Source: Elusimicrobiota bacterium (GTDB taxonomy: Bacteria; Elusimicrobiota; Elusimicrobia; 2-02-FULL-39-32). Taken from it: a DNA stretch of 5,401 bases. This document shows, in pieces, positions 1 to 5,401 of this stretch (positions are counted from its first letter, which is position 1; the number at the start of each line of letters is the position of its first letter). A program made the position numbers and the translations under genes. Below the pieces are notes generated by a model. That model was not told the origin of the DNA and searched no databases. It was given only the letters and a program-made list of their open reading frames with translations. The stretch lies in the NCBI GenBank assembly GCA_023249835.1, contig JAHFBY010000164.1:1-5401 (forward strand). The letters run 5' to 3'.

Positions 1-203
1 TAGCGAGCGCGGCGCTGGAAGGAACAGCGCGTCAGCCGGAAGCAGCGGCTCCTTTGCGCACGTCCATGATCATTCCCGCAGCTCTGATTGAAGGATTGGG
101 TTTTTTCGCGTTGGTTATTTGCTTGTTGGTCGCTTTGAACTTAGGCGCGCCCAAAACCGCAGAAACCCCGCAAGCCTCCCACGCTGAGGCCATGCCGCAC
201 TAA
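1..203 (+). CDS. atpE: ATP synthase subunit c, C-terminal part (5' end outside window)
   Basis: This is the end of the proteolipid that forms the ion-carrying c ring of Fo in the membrane. Only the last 66 codons are present, in the frame starting at base 3 and ending with TAA at 201-203. The cytoplasmic polar loop is recognisable (ALEGTARQPEAA, matching the conserved RQPE loop) and is followed by the second membrane helix, PAALIEGLGFFALVICLLVAL. The ion-binding glutamate is encoded by GAA at 90-92. The residue after it is Gly, not the Ser or Thr typical of sodium-binding rings, so proton coupling is inferred; helix 1, which carries the other sodium ligands, is outside the window. After helix 2 there is a polar tail of 19 residues rich in Ala, Pro and His, longer than in E. 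coli subunit c. It is followed by the other Fo/F1 genes in standard order. Confidence 0.96.
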   Translation, partial: ASAALEGTARQPEAAAPLRTSMIIPAALIEGLGFFALVICLLVALNLGAPKTAETPQASHAEAMPH

Positions 204-286
204 AACTCTCCCTAACCCTCTCTTTAAAAAAAGAGAGGGAATTCATTGTTTCCCCTCTTTTGTTAAAGAGGGGATTAAGGGGAGTT
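204..286. repeat. REP-like element: two inverted ~38-bp units forming paired hairpins
   Basis: The interval between atpE and atpF holds two inverted copies of one unit. Bases 204-241 and the reverse complement of 249-286 agree at 31 of 38 positions. Each copy folds by itself: 216-225 pairs with 230-239 (10 bp, AAAA loop), and 251-260 pairs with 265-274 (10 bp, TGTT loop). The outer arms 204-215 and 275-286 also pair, with 10 Watson-Crick pairs, one G-U pair and one mismatch, giving a possible three-way junction. Four of the seven differences between copies are two compensated pairs: C216-G239 versus T251-A274, and T219-A236 versus C254-G271. Neither hairpin is followed by a T tract, so a strong intrinsic terminator is unlikely. 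The design resembles dispersed REP/BIME or MITE-type palindromes; a role in mRNA stability after atpE is only inference. Confidence 0.8.
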
Positions 287-309
287 GATCTTTAAGGCAG
301 GTAAAAAAT

Positions 310-819
310 ATGGAAAATCTATTAAGGCCCGATGTGGGTTTGATGTTCTGGACCGTGGTCACGTTTTTGGTCATGGTCGTGATCTTGAAAAAGATTGCCT
401 GGGGTCCTTTGCTCGGCGCCATTGAAGAGCGGGAAGAAAAAATTCGGGTGGAACTGGAAGCCGCGGCTAAGAACCGCCAGGAGATGGAAGCTTTGAAGAA
501 CAATTACGCTCAGCAATGGGCGGAACTGGAAGCCAAGGCCAAAGAGTTTTTAAGCGATGCGCAGCAAAAGGGAAACCTCGCAAAAGAATCGCTTTTAAAA
601 GAGGCGGAAGAGCAGGCGCGCAAGTTGACAGACAAGACTCGCCAGCAGTTGGAAATAGAAAAGGAAAGGTTGGTCAAAGAGTTGCAAACGGAAGTGACTT
701 CCTTATCTTTGCTTATAGCAGAAAAACTCATGCAAAAATCCGTGGATAAACAAGTGCAAGACAACATGGTTCAAGAATTCATCGCGGGGCTGGATAAACA
801 GCCGCAAAAAATGCATTGA
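310..819 (+). CDS. atpF: ATP synthase subunit b
   Basis: The product is the b subunit, the peripheral stalk of Fo that holds F1 stationary against the turning c ring. The 169 residues begin with a short N-terminus and one membrane helix at about residues 9-26 (LMFWTVVTFLVMVVIL). The family junction KKIAWGPLL at 27-35 follows, then a long charged, Ala/Glu/Lys-rich helical region to the C-terminus that should form the dimeric coiled coil and contact the delta subunit. Length is normal for the family (E. coli b has 156 residues). The start is supported by AAGGCAGG at 294-301, 8 bases upstream of ATG, and by placing the membrane helix at the very N-terminus. No second b-type gene (b') lies next to it, so a b homodimer is inferred. 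The gene follows the palindromic repeat, and its stop is one base before atpH. Confidence 0.97.
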   Translation: MENLLRPDVGLMFWTVVTFLVMVVILKKIAWGPLLGAIEEREEKIRVELEAAAKNRQEMEALKNNYAQQWAELEAKAKEFLSDAQQKGNLAKESLLKEAEEQARKLTDKTRQQLEIEKERLVKELQTEVTSLSLLIAEKLMQKSVDKQVQDNMVQEFIAGLDKQPQKMH

Positions 820-820
820 G

Positions 821-1372
821 ATGAAAGAAACTTACGTTTCTGACCGCTATGCCCGCGCTCTCTTTGGAGCGGTGGGTTCGTACAAGTCGGGGTCGCTTGA
901 GACTGCGTTGGGAGAGCTTGTGCGCTTGCAGTCTGATATCTACGCCAACGCCGAATTGGCGGCGCTCCTGCGCAATCCTTTGATCGCCGTGGGCCAAAAG
1001 CGCGAAACTTTTTTGCGCTCTTTAGGTGTAAGGGTTAAGGATTTTTCCCCCTTTGTGATCAACTTTTTGAGCTTATTAGTGGTTAAAAAGAGGGTGGAAC
1101 TTTTACCTTTGATTATCAAGAAGTTTACTCGTTTGGTGGAGGAGTCCAAAGGCGCGGTCAAGGCGTACGTTAAGTCTGCTTCGGCGTTGAGCGACGAGCA
1201 GAGGAAAAAAATTGAGGCGAAATTAGAGGCTTGGCTCCAGCGCAAAGTGACTATCGACGCATCCGTGAACCCTGAGCTTTTAGCCGGGGTCGTGGTGCAG
1301 GTGGGAGATCAAGTGTTGGATAATAGTTTGCGATTTAAGATGAAGGGACTAAAGAACATCCTGCAATCATAA
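821..1372 (+). CDS. atpH: ATP synthase subunit delta (OSCP type)
   Basis: The product is the F1 delta subunit, the homologue of mitochondrial OSCP, which ties the top of the alpha/beta hexamer to the b stalk. The 183 residues show the family's N-terminal signature SDRYARALF (residues 7-15) at the start of a helical domain. The typical C-terminal motif runs from about residue 153, [19 protein letters not shown], and is followed by a short helix ending KNILQS. Length matches the family (E. coli 177). The ATG lies one base after the atpF TGA and has only a weak GAG-type ribosome binding site, so translation is probably coupled to atpF. The atpA ribosome binding site begins three bases after its TAA. 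No sign of damage or frameshift was seen. Confidence 0.96.
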   Translation: MKETYVSDRYARALFGAVGSYKSGSLETALGELVRLQSDIYANAELAALLRNPLIAVGQKRETFLRSLGVRVKDFSPFVINFLSLLVVKKRVELLPLIIKKFTRLVEESKGAVKAYVKSASALSDEQRKKIEAKLEAWLQRKVTIDASVNPELLAGVVVQVGDQVLDNSLRFKMKGLKNILQS

Positions 1373-1374
1373 TT

Positions 1375-1384
1375 GGGAGAAAGG
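1375..1384 (+). promoter_or_regulatory. Strong Shine-Dalgarno site of atpA
   Basis: GGGAGAAAGG lies immediately before the atpA ATG at 1386, with its GGGAG part ending 6 bases upstream. It is the clearest ribosome binding site in the window and fixes the atpA start. Confidence 0.75.
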
Positions 1385-1385
1385 T

Positions 1386-2897
1386 ATGGCTATAAAACCG
1401 GAAGAAATTACGAGCGTCCTAAAAAAACAAATTGAAGGTTTTGACGCAAAAACTGAACTTAAAGAAGTGGGCTACGTCTTGCAAGTAGGCGACGGCATTG
1501 CCCGCATTTGGGGTCTGGAAAACGCATTGGCCGGAGAGCTTTTGGAATTGCCTAACGGCGTGCGCGGCATGGTGCTTAATTTGGAAAAAGAAAACGTTGG
1601 CTGCGTGCTTTTGGGCAACGACCGTTTGATTAAAGAAGGCGACGAGGTTAAGCGCACCGGAAAAATTATGGAAGTGCCTGTGGGCGAAGCCATGATTGGG
1701 CGAGTGGTGAACACCCTGGGCCAGCCGATCGATGGTAAAGGCCCGATCAAAACCACTAAGTTTCGGCCCATTGAAGTGATCGCTCCAGGCGTAGTAGAAC
1801 GCCAGCCCGTGAAAGAGGCGGTGCAAACCGGACTCAAAGCCATTGACGCCATGATTCCGATTGGCCGCGGCCAAAGAGAGTTGATCATCGGCGACCGCCA
1901 GACCGGCAAGACCGCCATTGCGATCGATACCATCATCAACCAAAAAGGTTTGAACATGATTTGCATCTATGTGGCCATTGGTCAGAAGCAATCGACCGTG
2001 GCGCAAGTGGTGCAAAAGCTAGAAGATTATGGCGCCATGGAATACACCATCGTGGTCAACGCCACTGCTTCTGACCCAGCTCCTTTGCAGTTCATTGCTC
2101 CTTATACCGGCTGCACCATTGGCGAAGAGTTTTTATGGAACGGCCAGCACGCGCTGTGCATTTATGACGATTTGTCTAAACATGCGCAGTCTTACCGCGA
2201 AGTCTCGCTTTTATTGAGAAGGCCCCCCGGTCGCGAAGCCTACCCCGGCGACGTTTTTTATCTCCATTCCCGATTATTGGAACGGGCTTGCAAGCTCAGC
2301 GATAAAAATAAAGGCGGATCGCTCACTGCTCTGCCCATTATTGAAACTCAAGCCGGCGATGTTTCAGCCTACATCCCCACCAACGTCATCTCGATCACGG
2401 ACGGACAAATTTATTTGGAAACCGCGCTCTTTTATTCCGGCGTGCGGCCTGCGGTGAACGTGGGTCTGTCGGTGTCCCGTGTGGGCGGCAGCGCTCAAAC
2501 TAAAGCGATGCGCCAGGTTGCCGGGCGCTTGCGTTTGGAATTGGCGCAATACAACGAACTTGCGGCTTTTGCTCAGTTCGGTTCCGACCTCGACAAGTCG
2601 GCCAAACAGCAGTTGGCGCGCGGCGAACGGTTGGTAGAAATTTTAAAACAAGACCAATTTCAGCCTGTGCCAGTGGAACGGCAAATCGTTATAATTTTTG
2701 CCGGTGTGAACGGACTGTTGGACGATTTGCCGGTTGCTTTCATCCGCAAGTTTGAAACCGAACTCCTGCAATATTTGGATAAAAACAGCGCCCAGCTTTT
2801 GGCTGATATCCAACAGAAAAAAGTGATTGAAGATGGCACTAAGGCTAAACTTATAGAAGCGATCACAAACTTTAAAAAGGAATTTAAAACGGAATAA
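1386..2897 (+). CDS. atpA: ATP synthase subunit alpha
   Basis: The product is the F1 alpha subunit, which alternates with beta in the hexamer, binds nucleotide at the non-catalytic sites and supplies an arginine to the catalytic sites. It is 503 residues long and intact. An N-terminal beta-barrel region (about 25-95) contains [17 protein letters not shown]. The Walker A motif GDRQTGKT is at 169-176, the same position as in E. coli, and the Walker B-type strand LCIYDD is at 257-262. The conserved [12 protein letters not shown] block follows. [16 protein letters not shown] carries the presumed arginine finger, Arg365. The C-terminal helical domain is complete. A strong ribosome binding site supports the start. 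Normally atpG follows directly; here the next gene, 2 bases after the TAA, is a sugar-nucleotide epimerase. Confidence 0.99.
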   Translation: MAIKPEEITSVLKKQIEGFDAKTELKEVGYVLQVGDGIARIWGLENALAGELLELPNGVRGMVLNLEKENVGCVLLGNDRLIKEGDEVKRTGKIMEVPVGEAMIGRVVNTLGQPIDGKGPIKTTKFRPIEVIAPGVVERQPVKEAVQTGLKAIDAMIPIGRGQRELIIGDRQTGKTAIAIDTIINQKGLNMICIYVAIGQKQSTVAQVVQKLEDYGAMEYTIVVNATASDPAPLQFIAPYTGCTIGEEFLWNGQHALCIYDDLSKHAQSYREVSLLLRRPPGREAYPGDVFYLHSRLLERACKLSDKNKGGSLTALPIIETQAGDVSAYIPTNVISITDGQIYLETALFYSGVRPAVNVGLSVSRVGGSAQTKAMRQVAGRLRLELAQYNELAAFAQFGSDLDKSAKQQLARGERLVEILKQDQFQPVPVERQIVIIFAGVNGLLDDLPVAFIRKFETELLQYLDKNSAQLLADIQQKKVIEDGTKAKLIEAITNFKKEFKTE

Positions 2898-2899
2898 CT

Positions 2900-3817
2900 A
2901 TGAAATGCTTAGTCACCGGAGCTTCCGGGTTCATCGGTTCTAACGTAGTGCTGGAACTGCAAAAAAAACATAGCGTCATTGGCTTGTGCAACGTATCTCC
3001 GGGCAACATGGAAAACTTGCGCGAGTTTAAAGGCCAGTTCATTAAGGGCGATATCCGCACTTTTGACTACTCGTTTCTGGGGCATGTGGACGCCATTTTT
3101 CATCAAGCGGCCATCACTGACACTACGGTCTTTGACCGGGAATTGATGTATTCAACCAACGTTCTGGCTTTTCAGCGCATTTTAGATTACGCCCTGGCCG
3201 TGAACTGTAAAAAAGTGGTTTATGCTTCAAGCGCAGCCACTTATGGCCAAAGCAAGCCGCCCATGCGCGAGTCCGCAGTAAGCGCTCCCGCCAATATTTA
3301 TGGCGAGAGCAAAGTGGATATGGAAAAAGTGGCCCGGGAGTATATGGCCCAACATCCGGGTTTATCCTTAGTGGGCTTGCGCTATTTTAATGTGTATGGC
3401 CCTCATGAAGTGCATAAACTCAAAGCTGCCAGCATGATTTATCAACTTTATCAGCAAATCGCATCTGGAAAATCTCCCCGCATTTTTAAGTGGGGCGACC
3501 AATACCGTGATTTTATTTATGTCAAAGACGTGGTCTTAGCCAACGTTAAAGCGGCAGAGTCTGCGTCCAGCGGGTCGTTCAACGTTGGCACCGGAGTGCC
3601 CACCTCTTTTAATCAGGTCATTGCAGTTTTAAATAAAATTTTAGGGAGCGACTTGCCCACGGATTACATCGACAACCCCTACAACTTTTATCAGGACGAA
3701 ACCCAGGCTGACACGCTCCAAGCTAAATCCAAGCTAGGCTTTAGCTGCCAGTTCACCCCGGAACAAGGAATCACTGATTATGTAAATATTTTGAGGTCTG
3801 CGGAGAAATTCGTATGA
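2900..3817 (+). CDS. hldD: ADP-L-glycero-D-manno-heptose 6-epimerase-like protein (HldD/RfaD family)
   Basis: This is an extended short-chain dehydrogenase/reductase of 305 residues, close to E. coli HldD (310). HldD inverts carbon 6 of ADP-D-glycero-D-manno-heptose in the cytoplasm to make the LPS inner-core heptose donor. The Rossmann motif GASGFIG is at 7-13, and the active-site block YASSAATYG starts at 108. The catalytic pair is Tyr134 and Lys138 in NIYGESK, followed by RYFNVYGPHE at 161-170. His172-Lys173 aligns with the segment holding the second catalytic base of E. coli HldD (Lys178). The segments RDFIYVKDVV, FNVGTG and FYQDETQAD also match HldD rather than generic GalE. Start: ATG 2 bases after atpA, with a weak GGA at 2891-2893. 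GC is about 50% and arginine codons are nearly all CGN, like the atp genes. Another NDP-sugar epimerase specificity is possible. Confidence 0.78.
   Translation: MKCLVTGASGFIGSNVVLELQKKHSVIGLCNVSPGNMENLREFKGQFIKGDIRTFDYSFLGHVDAIFHQAAITDTTVFDRELMYSTNVLAFQRILDYALAVNCKKVVYASSAATYGQSKPPMRESAVSAPANIYGESKVDMEKVAREYMAQHPGLSLVGLRYFNVYGPHEVHKLKAASMIYQLYQQIASGKSPRIFKWGDQYRDFIYVKDVVLANVKAAESASSGSFNVGTGVPTSFNQVIAVLNKILGSDLPTDYIDNPYNFYQDETQADTLQAKSKLGFSCQFTPEQGITDYVNILRSAEKFV
3802..3805 (+). promoter_or_regulatory. Shine-Dalgarno site of the nucleotidyltransferase gene
   Basis: GGAG lies 8 bases before the ATG at 3814, inside the last codons of the epimerase gene. It supports the 4-base ATGA overlap start. 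It has native composition and may originally have served atpG (inference). Confidence 0.55.
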
Positions 3818-4131
3818 ATGGTAAAATAAGAAGAGAATTATCTAAAATTATGGGTGTAATAATTAGCAAATATCGTCCTAAAAAAGTAATTCTTTATGGT
3901 TCTGCTGCCGTAAATAAAATGTCGGAAGGTAGCGATATTGATCTTTTTGTGATAAAAGATACAAAAAAAAATGCATGGGAAAGACTATTAGATGTGGACC
4001 AATATATCGATCATTCTGTGCCTGTGGATATATTAGTTTATACACCCAAAGAAATTAAAAAGAGATTGTTAATGGGAGATCTTTTTGTTGAATATATTTT
4101 AAAGCATGGAAAAGTCTTATATGCAAGATAG
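3814..4131 (+). CDS. Minimal nucleotidyltransferase (MNT domain), MntA-like antitoxin candidate
   Basis: This 105-residue protein is essentially one DNA-polymerase-beta-fold nucleotidyltransferase domain. The signature GSx10DxD is exact: Gly29-Ser30, then Asp41 and Asp43 in SDIDLFVI. A third acidic residue, Asp72 in VPVDILVYT, completes the usual metal-binding triad, so catalysis should be possible. Proteins of this size paired with HEPN proteins are known as MNT/HEPN two-gene systems; in the studied MntA-HepT pair the MNT adds AMP to the HEPN toxin and silences it. That activity is inferred here by family only. The ATG overlaps the epimerase stop (ATGA) and has GGAG 8 bases upstream. Five of six arginine codons are AGA, and composition is AT-rich, unlike the flanking genes. 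Acquisition by transfer is likely. Confidence 0.88.
   Translation: MNGKIRRELSKIMGVIISKYRPKKVILYGSAAVNKMSEGSDIDLFVIKDTKKNAWERLLDVDQYIDHSVPVDILVYTPKEIKKRLLMGDLFVEYILKHGKVLYAR
4108..4114 (+). promoter_or_regulatory. Probable Shine-Dalgarno site deciding the HEPN start
   Basis: GGAAAAG lies 6 bases before the ATG at 4121. The alternative in-frame ATG at 4106 has only an A/T-rich stretch before it, so the downstream start is preferred. Confidence 0.45.
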
Positions 4132-4513
4132 TTTTGCTCATTCTGTAAAAGAATGGATAGATAAAGCAGACAACGATTTGGGTTTTGCCGCAGCTAGTTT
4201 TAAGGATTTTGATGAATTCTATTCCCAGATGTGTCTTTTATGTCATGACGCTGTTGAAAAATATTTAAAGGGATATCTGATTGGTAAAAAAAGACAACTT
4301 ATTAGAACGCATGATTTAATGGCATTGCTTAAGGAATGTGAAAGTATTGATAAGGAGTTTTCATCATTCGCAGACAATTGTAGGAAATTAAATCTTTACT
4401 ATACGCCGATAAAATATCCATCTCATTTTCCGCCGCTTGCAAAAGAAGACGCTAAAATTTCAATTAAAACAGCGGAAAAAATTAAAAAGTTTATTAAAGA
4501 GAAAATTAAATAA
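4121..4513 (+). CDS. HEPN domain protein, partner of the MNT nucleotidyltransferase
   Basis: This 130-residue, all-helical-looking protein matches the HEPN family (PF05168-like). EWIDKADNDLG occurs near residues 11-21. CHDAVEKYLKGYLI (41-54) is the family's A-x-EK-x-LK helix, RTHDL is at 62-66, and YYTPIKYP (93-100) corresponds to the common YYxPxRYP block. HEPN proteins are often RNases or toxins paired with MNT proteins. Arg58 and His64 give an Rx5H spacing, but there is no clear RX4HXY motif as in HepT toxins, so RNase activity is uncertain. An upstream ATG at 4106 would add five residues and lengthen the overlap with the nucleotidyltransferase gene from 11 to 26 bases; 4121 is chosen because GGAAAAG precedes it. 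Its stop is 3 bases from atpG. It is AT-rich with AGA/AGG arginines, like its partner. Confidence 0.87.
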   Translation: MQDSFAHSVKEWIDKADNDLGFAAASFKDFDEFYSQMCLLCHDAVEKYLKGYLIGKKRQLIRTHDLMALLKECESIDKEFSSFADNCRKLNLYYTPIKYPSHFPPLAKEDAKISIKTAEKIKKFIKEKIK

Positions 4514-4516
4514 ACC

Positions 4517-5392
4517 ATGGCTTCGTTAAGAGAATACCGTAAAAAAATTAAGAGCGTTAAGTCCACGCAGCAGATCACCAAAGCTATGAAAATGGTTTCG
4601 GCGGCGCGCTTGCGCAAGGCCCAGAGCAATATTTTGTCCGCCCGGCCCTTTGCCCTTAAGATGCGCGATTTAATCCGAGATTTAGCTGGCCGCATCCAGC
4701 AAACGCAAGGAGCGTTTGCGCCGTCGCACCCGCTGTTGCGGTCGCATCAGAGCTCAAAATTAGCGGTAGTCTTAGTTACTGCGGATAAGGGCCTTTGCGG
4801 ATCGTTTAACACTTTTTTAATTCGTCGGGCGAACGAAGTTTTAAGAGAACACGCGGACAAAGAGGTTAAGTTCTTTGTGATTGGCCGCCGCGGACGGGAT
4901 TTTTTTAAGCGTCTAGACTACCCTTTTGTCCAAGAGTATGTGGGGATATTTAATCAGCTCTCCTATAAACATGCGGAAATTATCGGGCAAGAGTTAATGG
5001 ATCTTTTTATTAAAGAAGAGCTGTCCCAAGTTTTGGTGATTTATAATGAATTTAAATCCGTGCTCCAGCAGAATTTGGTGGTAGAAAAACTTTTGCCCAT
5101 TGCTCCTTTAGAAAGCAGTTTGGCGGCGATAAAGTCCGACTATATTTACGAACCTGCTAAGCCGGAGCTGTTGGCCGCTTTGCTGCCGCGCTACTTGAAA
5201 TCGCAAATTTTTCGTATCCTGTTAGAGTCTGCGGCAGCGGAGTTGGGCGCCCGTATGGCGGCCATGGACTCCGCCACTAAAAACGCGGCGGAACTGATCA
5301 ATAGTTTGACGTTGAAGTTAAATCGAACCCGGCAAGCGATCATCACCCGAGAAATTGCGGAACTGGTCAGCGGCGCCGAGGCGTTAAAATAG
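4517..5392 (+). CDS. atpG: ATP synthase subunit gamma
   Basis: The product is the F1 gamma subunit, the rotating central shaft that couples the c ring to catalysis in the alpha/beta hexamer. The 291 residues (E. coli 287) are complete. The N-terminal helix carries the family signature REYRKKIKSVKSTQQITKAM and then MVSAARLRKAQ. The Rossmann-like domain has DKGLCGSFN at 90-98. The C-terminal helix starts around 242 with ELGARMAAMDSATKNA and ends NRTRQAIITREIAEL then VSGAEALK. The start is fixed by the conserved N-terminus, but no usable Shine-Dalgarno sequence precedes it: the nearest purine run, AAGAGA at 4497-4502, is too far away. Initiation may therefore depend on ribosomes ending the HEPN gene 3 bases upstream. 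Composition returns to native (about 48% GC). Nine bases remain after the TAG; atpD would be expected next. Confidence 0.98.
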   Translation: MASLREYRKKIKSVKSTQQITKAMKMVSAARLRKAQSNILSARPFALKMRDLIRDLAGRIQQTQGAFAPSHPLLRSHQSSKLAVVLVTADKGLCGSFNTFLIRRANEVLREHADKEVKFFVIGRRGRDFFKRLDYPFVQEYVGIFNQLSYKHAEIIGQELMDLFIKEELSQVLVIYNEFKSVLQQNLVVEKLLPIAPLESSLAAIKSDYIYEPAKPELLAALLPRYLKSQIFRILLESAAAELGARMAAMDSATKNAAELINSLTLKLNRTRQAIITREIAELVSGAEALK

Positions 5393-5401
5393 ATTTTAAA
5401 A

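Larger units (their letters stand above)
3814..4516 (+). other. AT-rich HEPN/MNT cassette inserted in the atp operon
   Basis: From the start of the nucleotidyltransferase gene to just before atpG the composition changes sharply. Counting 3841-4500 gives 205 G/C of 660 (31%), against 149 of 300 (50%) at 3001-3300 in the epimerase and 144 of 300 (48%) at 4681-4980 in atpG. Arginine codons switch as well: the two cassette genes use 7 AGA, 1 AGG and 1 CGT, whereas the epimerase uses 9 CGN, 1 AGG and no AGA. The block holds exactly two complete genes with no transposase, no convincing terminal repeats and no clear target duplication. It appears to be a foreign two-gene module that joined the operon flush with the neighbouring reading frames. 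Confidence 0.75.

Noticed and set aside
216..274. The two hairpins as intrinsic transcription terminators after atpE
   Set aside because: The stems are stable but neither is followed by a run of T (AATTCATTG after the first, TTAAGGGG after the second), and the atp genes continue directly downstream. They fit better as a palindromic repeat.
243..503. Minus-strand open frame beginning in atpF and ending in the palindromic repeat
   Set aside because: It is antisense to atpF and its end simply reads through the repeat (peptide ending SLTKEGKQ). No domain or ribosome binding site supports it.
1419..2015. Long open frame of 198 codons on the minus strand inside atpA
   Set aside because: It lies wholly antisense to the strongly conserved alpha subunit gene, has no recognisable domain, and its translation is His/Phe/Asn-rich as expected of a shadow frame.
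2690..2695. TATAAT inside atpA as a promoter for the inserted genes
   Set aside because: The spacing where a -35 box should lie reads about GTGCCA, with no TTGACA-like match. A lone hexamer within a conserved coding region is expected by chance.
3803..4507. GAGAAATT (3803-3810) and GAGAAAATT (4499-4507) as a target-site duplication around the HEPN/MNT cassette
   Set aside because: The copies differ by an inserted A, are short and A-rich, and similar strings occur by chance in AT-rich DNA. They are not convincing without an empty-site comparison.
4423..4695. Minus-strand open frame with a hydrophobic stretch across the HEPN-atpG junction
   Set aside because: The apparent membrane segment arises from the Lys/Glu-rich codons of the opposite strand. 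It overlaps two well-supported genes and has no independent evidence.

Overview
The window is a stretch of a bacterial F1Fo ATP synthase operon, all on the plus strand. It reads atpE (C-terminal end only), atpF, atpH, atpA, then three genes that do not encode ATP synthase subunits, then atpG. The usual bacterial order places atpG directly after atpA, so the operon is interrupted. The last 9 bases follow the atpG stop; atpD would be expected just beyond the window but is not seen.

The organism looks like a Gram-negative-type bacterium. The first inserted gene resembles ADP-heptose 6-epimerase (HldD), an enzyme that makes a precursor of the lipopolysaccharide inner core. Codon use, near 50% GC in the parts counted, and a dispersed-type palindromic repeat would suit an environmental candidate phylum such as Omnitrophota or Elusimicrobiota. 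That placement is a guess; nothing in the window fixes the phylum.

Layout. 1-203: end of the c subunit, carrying the ion-binding glutamate in a proton-type context. 204-286: two inverted copies of a roughly 38-base unit, each folding into a hairpin, between atpE and atpF. 310-2897: atpF, atpH and atpA, tightly packed and apparently intact. 2900-3817: HldD-like sugar-nucleotide epimerase, 2 bases after atpA. 3814-4513: a minimal nucleotidyltransferase (MNT) and a HEPN protein, overlapping each other, forming a toxin-antitoxin-like pair. This segment is about 31% GC and uses AGA for arginine, unlike everything around it. 4517-5392: atpG, complete.

How the genes work together. The Fo part (c ring, b stalk), the OSCP-type delta and the F1 alpha and gamma subunits belong to one rotary enzyme. 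The three inserted genes are fused into the same translational chain: the spacings and overlaps from atpA to atpG are +2, -4, -11 (or -26) and +3 bases. The composition break suggests two layers of insertion: the epimerase is native in composition, whereas the MNT/HEPN cassette looks recently acquired. The cassette sits between a good Shine-Dalgarno sequence (now serving the MNT) and the atpG start (which now has none), so gamma subunit synthesis may depend on translation of the HEPN gene. The most unusual point is a HEPN/MNT pair flush inside an essential, stoichiometric operon.
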